A DNA stretch of 64,000 nt from contig OX621234.1 of assembly GCA_951640165.1 (NCBI GenBank), forward strand, positions 26,354,549-26,418,548. Direction: 5' to 3'. The notes under the pieces were generated by a model. That model was not told the DNA's origin, ran no database searches, and was given only the letters and a program-made list of their open reading frames with translations. The translations under genes and the position numbers were made by a program. Shown in pieces: positions 1-64,000 of the stretch. The DNA is from Pseudoips prasinana. Lineage: Eukaryota; Arthropoda; Insecta; Lepidoptera; Nolidae. How positions within the stretch are numbered: the first letter of the stretch is position 1; each line of letters begins with the position of its first letter.

Positions 1-3000
1 AGTAATTTTGAGGCCGGGAGTACATTGCCCAAACAACGTCTGTATAACATATTAATAATGTTAAATCTAAGTTTAGTGGATCATTAATAATTCTTGTTAA
101 AGTGATAATATGGTAACTTTAAGATCTGTGAGGGCCTTGGATGTAACGTAATCATATTGTAACGTACCTACTTGCTTATCTATGCGCCTTCCGGAGTCAT
201 GTTTGTTTAAGAATATTGTTCGTTTCATTAGTTCCAAACCTTCATGAGTAGGTACCAACTATAAGAACTCACGATTGTTTGATTGATGCTACGTGCACTC
301 TGAATTTAATTTTGAATACTCATGAATACTAATTTTTTTAAGGTATTCAACTAGATTATTGTTATTATATGTTTGTTATATTGTGTTTATTATATGTTAC
401 TGGCATCGCTACTATTGGGGAATAAATCATAATGATAATATCGTGGGACATTATTAATACACGGCCATCTGATCCCAAACTAAGCAAAGCTTGTACTATG
501 GAAATCAGATAACTGATATACTACTTTCCTTTTGTAAATACATACTTATATACATAGATAATTGCACCCAGACTCGCGACAAACAGACATGTTCATACAC
601 TATTCAAATATCTGACCTAGGTGGGAATCGAACCCACGAACGACCTCCGGCGAAAAAAGCAGGCATTTGCCAACTTTACAACTTAAACTTAGGATTTAAC
701 GGAAAACTAGTTTGCAAAATACTATAATATATAGATTATATATAAAATATATTTTTTGGGCTCTCTTTGCAACATGCATCAGCTGGTTCATTTAGAGGAT
801 ATCGATCTTTTCTTTTTGTTTCATGTTTATGTGATATATTTTATAGACAAGTTAAGTTACATTTACTATTTCAGTCACACCTTGTACATTATAATTGGTT
901 AAAATCTTAAGAAAAGTGAAAAACGATTCACAATAAAGCATCTTGCCGTAAAAACTCGATCTAAAAATATAGAGTTACGTTTAGAAACAAAAATAATCAT
1001 GATCGAATTATCTATAAATGTGAGTGATATACGGCTGACATTTGAACAGAAACACAAAAATCAGACTATGTTTTTATTAAGATCACATTCTTTTAGAAGG
1101 TTATATAGGCTTACTTTTTGTCGTATATGAATACCGTAATTTTCTTAATATTACAAATAAAGCTTAAGAATTTTGTTAAATACATAGCTCAACTTTTGAT
1201 ACTTGTGGTCCCGTGACTCAAAGAATGTGCAAATAATGCAATTTGTTCAAGCTCCCGCGAGAATGTCAAATACAAAATTGAAGACATAAATATTAAATCG
1301 TTACTATCGGCCATCAGTGTCATATCTGAAACATGTAGCAATTCACTTTTCCAAAACATATTCAATATACAAATTACCTACACATTGTTAAAAATTTTAT
1401 GTATTAGAAGGCCTATAAAATATCACCTTTTCTGGATATTGCGTGGGTTGACTATCCGAGAACCACTATTCGTTATACTTTTAATAATACAATTTATAAC
1501 ATGTGTGTATATGGATTAGTACCATCAGTTGATATTCACTATTGTCCTTTTGACCATATAGTTTCTTATTGCCGAAATAAAGTGTAGTAACTTATCCGTC
1601 AAAATCCTCGAGTCCATTAAAGAACTAAGAATATGAAGTTATATTATGTTTAGTTTAGTTTTATTAAAAACTGAAAAGCCATTCAAAAGTTGTATTACTT
1701 TTCAATAGACCAATATTTTTTAATGAAACATAGCATAGCTAGTTAGCTACCATGTCGTTTAACTTGTTTTCGAATGAAAAAGTTTAATATTATCAAGCCA
1801 TTCAGTTGCGTTAGTGAACCATGATACCACATACGTTAAACTTACAACATGAGGGATGTACAACATCCTTCATGTTGTAAGTTTGTGAAATGTTTAAGAA
1901 TATACAGAAATAATAAACATAAATCTAGTTTTCTGTTTAAATACTTTGCTCTGACGTGTGTCTTACAGTATACTGTTCAAATATTGCTATTAGCTATTGA
2001 GCTTATGTACCATTTCCAAAAATCAATAATCCATTCTCATCCTTAGCATCTCATATACATACATATTTTGTAATTTATTTTTGTAGATTGTTAACAACAT
2101 AATATCTAAAAAATTATAAATCATAATAAATGAAAATCTGTTTTAATTTAGGCCATTGTCATAACAATAGTTTAGGAGACGTAAAATAATTGACTTTCTG
2201 CGTGAACTAGAAACGCATAACTAATAGTCGTTCTTAGGATTATATCGCATCATTACCTATAGTCCACAAACATACATTTGGAACACAAACAATTGCTAAT
2301 TTCCTTATTGATATTTTTTTAAGAAATAAATATTATTTAATTTACTACTCCAAAACATTGCCCTCCTGACTATATCGTGTACAAATACATCCTACGATTA
2401 ATCGAAAGATTTATCATTGAACAAAATAATAGATTACTTTGTGTGTCATTTCTGTGTACGTAATGTCATGTTGACAAATATACAGTTGAGTGAGTCGAGT
2501 CAACTGTGGATATTGTCGGAATGACATCAGTATCAAAAAACAGATAAACCAAATTTCACAAATGGATTCCAACAATATAAGATTGGAAAAGGTAAAATGT
2601 CTTTTTACTTTTGACATTTTCTTACTAAATCACAATTTTAATTGATTTTTAGGGTATAGAATATAATATTTCAAACTGTGTATTGATGACATAGTTATGA
2701 ATAAATTGTTATACCGTATAATCAATATATCTGCTGATGCAGACGGAAGATAAGTAACTAAGAACACTTTTATAGCAGTCGTCTTAATGTTTCCTAAACT
2801 TGATGGGTTTAAGAAACAATCCTTTGCCGGCATCAGCAGATATATTGAACTTAATAATGATTATTTGATTAACGCTGTACTTCCACTGCATAATTTCTTA
2901 AGAAAAATAATTATTTGAAAGAATTCTTTTAGGTCCAAATTTATATTTCTCGCTAAATATATGTCATACATGAATAGGAATAGATATAAGTGTAGTTATA

Positions 3001-6000
3001 GGTAATCTTAATCAATTAATGATGGTACCAATAAGCGTAGTCTCAATACTGGGAAATCACACAAATATATTAACATGGGTCGGTGTTGTGTAGGCAACTT
3101 TGTAGCAAATGCTATGAAACTAGACCTTTGTAATGTGATGATTTCAACTTCGATCAATTACCCAAATAACAATGTCAAAAACCTCATGATGCACGTTCTT
3201 CTTTAAAAAATATAATTTCTCAAACATTAAAAGCTATGTTTAGAGTATGTTTACTGGTGTTCCTATAATGTCGGTGATTCACTGGTATTTAATTAGTACA
3301 TGAACCGATTAGATACATGACTAACGAAATGACGTACAAACACATGCCTACAAGTTAACAAGATGTGTTTGCAAAGGTGTCATCGTTAAGATTCTCATTA
3401 TGTTAAATTGCAAACAGGTAAATTGTATAATCAAACTTATCATAAATGTTAGTACTGCTAACTACTAACATTTTTGATAAGTTTACATTGAGCAAATTAT
3501 TCGGGTAATTATTAAAGTATGTATTTTAACTTTTTATTAACCGCCAATTTATTGTTTTTCGTTTATTGTTTATAACGAATCCATATTCTTATAATTTTCT
3601 CGCATGTACAAAGTACAAAAAAATTCATTTGGCATATTCAAAGGTGACTGGATTTGGCTAAAGTATATTTTATTCATTTAATAAATTTTCATAATAATCA
3701 CAAATTGGGATTTCCAAATGCCATCTATAGTACTCAAATATATTCTTAGTTAAAAAGAACTACAAGACAATACTTCCAATAAATAAAATCATCTTCCCCT
3801 TCTCTCCTAACTCGATATAAATTGAAGGTCTGATTGGTGTACAACAATATGTAGGTATAGTGGGTGCACAATCAGAAAGAATCTTACCTGCCCTGACTGC
3901 AATAAAAACAAAGTTTTAACAACTAATGACAGCTGTCATAGTGACAGATGTGCTCGGCCGTGTTTAATCGACAAAATATGACAAAGATCGACGACAGTAC
4001 CCTGCGTTACGAAAGATATAGAGCTTCCAAATAATATTTAACTCTTATATAATTATCAGGGATTATATACATTTTCTCCTTATACTTCTACGTTTTTATC
4101 TACAAGGTAACATAGTAGATTGTTGCATGGAGCGCAAAAAACGCACGAGTGTTATGTTGGTGACCGAGTGTATCAGAGGCACGAAATTAACCTGAGTGCA
4201 ATAAAGTGCGTAATCTACTTTTCTTCCAACTATCAATCTACCTACCTTGATAAAATCTGCTCAAATAAAAACTCAAATTAATGAGAACAAAGTTTAATTC
4301 ATCTTCTCCTCAAACATTTAAAACTAATGTGCAGGTATTAAAAGTATTTTAATACTTTTATATTTTAGGCACATTTTATTTTTAAGCACCCGCTATATTT
4401 AAGGCGTAATTTAATTTTTAGCTAGTATCTTGTTGATCTAATGCATACATTTTATATTTATTTAATGGGAGATATTAAAACTTTTTTGGTAAATTTATAT
4501 TTAAATAAAAAGTAATAAACAGTGCAACCGTGAGATTTAATATAACATTTTAGCACTGTTTTGGTTCTTTGCAAAAAGTAGGCACTTGTATTCGATTTTA
4601 TAGTGATTAATGATAACATTGATACTTAGTTGAATGAAAATTATTTATTTATCCACAATTAAACGTACCAACGAAACCCTTTAACAAAGTTTAGCCTGGA
4701 ATTATAAAACTGGCAACATGCCTTGTCCATTTTTTTGTATCTCTGTGCTGGAAATATTGCCCTAGCCTACAAATTAAGTTCATTTGGAGTATAAAAATAA
4801 CTTTGCAATAAAACATTAACTAACCATTATTTACAATTTTACTAAGTATTATTTGTCCTTTATTATTTACCAAATAACACATACCGATGTATGAATATGT
4901 GATGCCTCAGCCTGTTAATCAGAGGGGAAGGTATACAGTATCTTGGCTCACTATTTGTGCATATATTTTTAGGTAAATTTTTTTCTTCAAGCCCAATATA
5001 CTTAAGTTAACAATATTATAGATAAATAATTCATTAATTCAGTTGGATTTTAAAATATAAACAATTAGTGAATTCAGATACTGTGGTATCTGAAGTACCT
5101 ATTCAATAAGATCGAACTCGTTAATGACTACCATTAAAATCTTAAGCTTACGTTAGGATTTTAAATCCGATACTTGGTAAATAAATCAATTTTACGACCG
5201 CCATCCACAGATTGAGAGAGCAAGCGTTTAGGTGATCGAACCTTTTTGGAAGAGCGATAAACGCCTCAAAGAACAAAATTTTGCTTACATCATACAGGTT
5301 ATCAAATTATAGGCCATGGCACATTGACCAAACTAAATAATTCTTGCCTTAGTTTAGAGGATAAACATGTTTTCTTACCTAGTACTTACCGTAGGTAAGA
5401 ATTGTTACACGACCATATTATAAAAAAGGTACCTACTACTGTAAGCCTCATTTGACAATGTTTTATTTAAATATAAATTTAAATATATTTAAGTTTTAAA
5501 TTAAAAATAACACTTTACTCGTCATTAATTCAATTACACTGAGCTTTCTTCCCAATATTTTAGGAGTAGAATCATAGCTGTCGAGATATATATCTCTAAG
5601 ACAGTTTCAGTTATAAAGCCGAGCCTGATAGAAGTCTGCCAGACTTAAATAAGTAGGAACCATTATAGTCAGATCATTTAAAAATATTATCCGTTTTTAA
5701 CTAATTTTGGAAAGATTGATATTATACCAATAAATAACCATGTCAATTGAACTAGTCAACCTAGGAAAATGTCGCTATATTTTAACACTTGTTTGTCCAT
5801 TTCTAAAAAGAATGATAGTGATTGCAAACTAACTATGCAATCTGAAACACGATACGAGATAAAAAAATATAAAAAAAACACCTTTACTGCCGAAAAACCT
5901 CCAATCGATCGACAATACACAAAGTATTCCATGTCAAAGTACCTCACACGTATCTAACGTGCGCCCGGAACCGGAACCAATTAAACATCTGCATTTAACT

Positions 6001-6134
6001 TTTGATTGAAGCCGTGTGGTGTTGAAAAACTTCCAAGTGAAATTTGATAACGTTAAATGTAAATATGTTTGTAGCTTACAACAACGAAAACATACTACAG
6101 TTAAAACTGATGAAATACACAGCTATCTAACATA
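1..6134. other. upstream region without recognised gene
   Basis: AT-rich sequence with a SINE at 452-690 and hairpins at 1836-1885, 2722-2848 and 3433-3484. Short reading frames here (60-80 codons) show no recognisable domain. The promoter and 5' UTR of the perlecan transcript may lie just left of 6135, but no convincing core promoter could be named. Confidence 0.6.
452..690 (-). mobile_element. tRNA-derived SINE (Metulj-like)
   Basis: Antisense copy of the commonest repeat here: tail CGGCCATCTGATCCCAAACT at left, body AGATAATTGCACCCAGACTC, and a tRNA-like box B (GTGGGAATCGAACCCACGA) at right. Shares this order with copies at 7261, 8908, 19700, 36104, 44997, 45680, 52068 and 56850. Family name is from memory of lepidopteran repeats. 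Confidence 0.8.
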
Positions 6135-63187
<57,053 letters not shown>

Positions 63188-64000
63188 GTAACAATTTGCC
63201 CTTTTTTCCTATTGTAATTTTATATTAGTGAAATAAAACGACGTGTCCATTTTTGTTTGTTAATTTTATATATGTATGGGTTACCTATGTAGTTCCATAG
63301 AATGATCAAAAGAATTCTGATTTCACCATACCCAGTATTATTACAACATTTGCAATAACTTCAACGGGTTAGATTAGCTCAGTATGAACTTGTTGTAATC
63401 AATTATGATCTTAGGTAGAGCACTTAATGCGGTTTACAATGTGTAACAGAAATAGCGTAATAAGTCATCCTTAATTGAGCATACCTACGCTACGATTTCA
63501 CATTAATTCATTTTACCCATACTGATATGTTCCTAAACGCTAAAAAATGAGTTTACGTAAAGCATTCGTTAGGCAAAAGTTAAAAATCTTTTACTGTAGG
63601 TATCTATACATATAATAAAATGGCAGAAAAGTCAAAACTGTACATTGAATATTTTTTAAAAGGATACTTGGAGCGTGATCTACAATCGACCTCGAAGCCA
63701 AAAATATAGTTTTTAGAATTTTTGTCTGTTTATCTGTTGGTCTGTATGTATATCCGGGCTAAACTCAAAAAGTACTGCATGGATTTACTTAAAATTTTGC
63801 ATGAATATTACTAAGAGGTCAGTTCAACATATAGGGTACATATTATTACGTTATCACCTACGGGAGCTGTGATAATTTATAAAGTTTAACGTGGGTAAAA
63901 CCCTGGGGCACAGCTATTTTATATAAAAGCGGAGAAAATCAATATGTTTATTGGCTTACGGGCGCTGGAATCATCAGTTTTAGGAATCTTATAAAAAATA
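63188..64000. other. trol: intron after exon 43, runs off window
   Basis: Starts GTAACA. Contains a Helitron-like element at 63604-63915; otherwise nothing recognised. Confidence 0.65.
63604..63915 (+). mobile_element. Helitron-like element
   Basis: Start CTATACATATAATAAAATGG, middle TTTGTCTGTTTATCTGTTGG, end AACGTGGGTAAAACCCTGGG, GCACAGCTA. End form matches 21333-21507. Confidence 0.6.

Noticed and set aside
5756..5957. Overlapping 62-63 codon frames on both strands just upstream of the gene
   Set aside because: Chance length in AT-rich DNA, no domain, low-complexity lysine run.

Overview
This window looks like nuclear DNA from a moth or butterfly (Lepidoptera). It is AT-rich and made mostly of long introns littered with short repeats of lepidopteran type: tRNA-headed SINEs resembling the Metulj group, small Helitron-like elements ending in CTAGT, hairpin (fold-back/MITE-like) elements, and apparently 5S-rRNA-headed SINEs. 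No bacterial-style gene, CRISPR array, intact tRNA gene or rRNA gene was seen.

One large plus-strand gene explains essentially all the protein-coding signal: the 5' two-thirds or so of a perlecan gene (Drosophila trol; basement-membrane heparan sulfate proteoglycan core protein). I could chain 43 exons from a signal-peptide ATG at 6135 to a donor at 63187. All splice phases match and no stop interrupts the 8,553 nt (2,851 codons). The gene runs off the right edge.

Protein order: signal peptide; 15 LDL-receptor class A (LDLa) modules, with an Arg/Ser-rich spacer before LDLa 13; a low-complexity region of about 32 tandem 12-residue units (consensus GYPD-x-R-x-QP-x-G-S/N) encoded in one 1,476-nt exon between LDLa 14 and 15; Ig 1; LDLa 16 to 18; Ig 2; three laminin IV-A (laminin B) modules embedded in laminin-type EGF modules; then Ig 3 to Ig 6 and the start of Ig 7. 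This is the domain I/II/III/IV plan of perlecan. Laminin-G and EGF modules of the C-terminus are expected beyond the window.

Layout: 1-6134 upstream sequence with one SINE and several hairpins; 6135-6213 signal-peptide exon; 6214-21216 a 15-kb first intron; 21217-35361 LDLa array plus repeat exon; 35362-43907 long introns around the split Ig 1, holding a 158-bp-arm palindrome and several SINEs; 43908-47161 Ig 1 end, LDLa 16 to 18 and Ig 2; 47733-58472 laminin IV-A/EGF region; 58875-63187 Ig region; 63188-64000 intron. Introns over 300 nt not listed separately (for example 23503-24104, 28220-29061, 29478-30269, 47162-47732, 48594-48959, 50172-50881, 54231-54692, 56047-56410, 58473-58874, 60945-61528, 61746-62347) hold AT-rich sequence in which I recognise nothing specific.

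The points most worth a second look are the Ser-Gly-bearing 36-bp tandem repeat (possible lineage-specific glycosaminoglycan attachment region), an LDLa module that has lost both partners of one disulfide, an LDLa exon without a good 3' splice site, an 87-nt intron that can be read through in frame, and the nested, palindromic and 5S-headed repeats.
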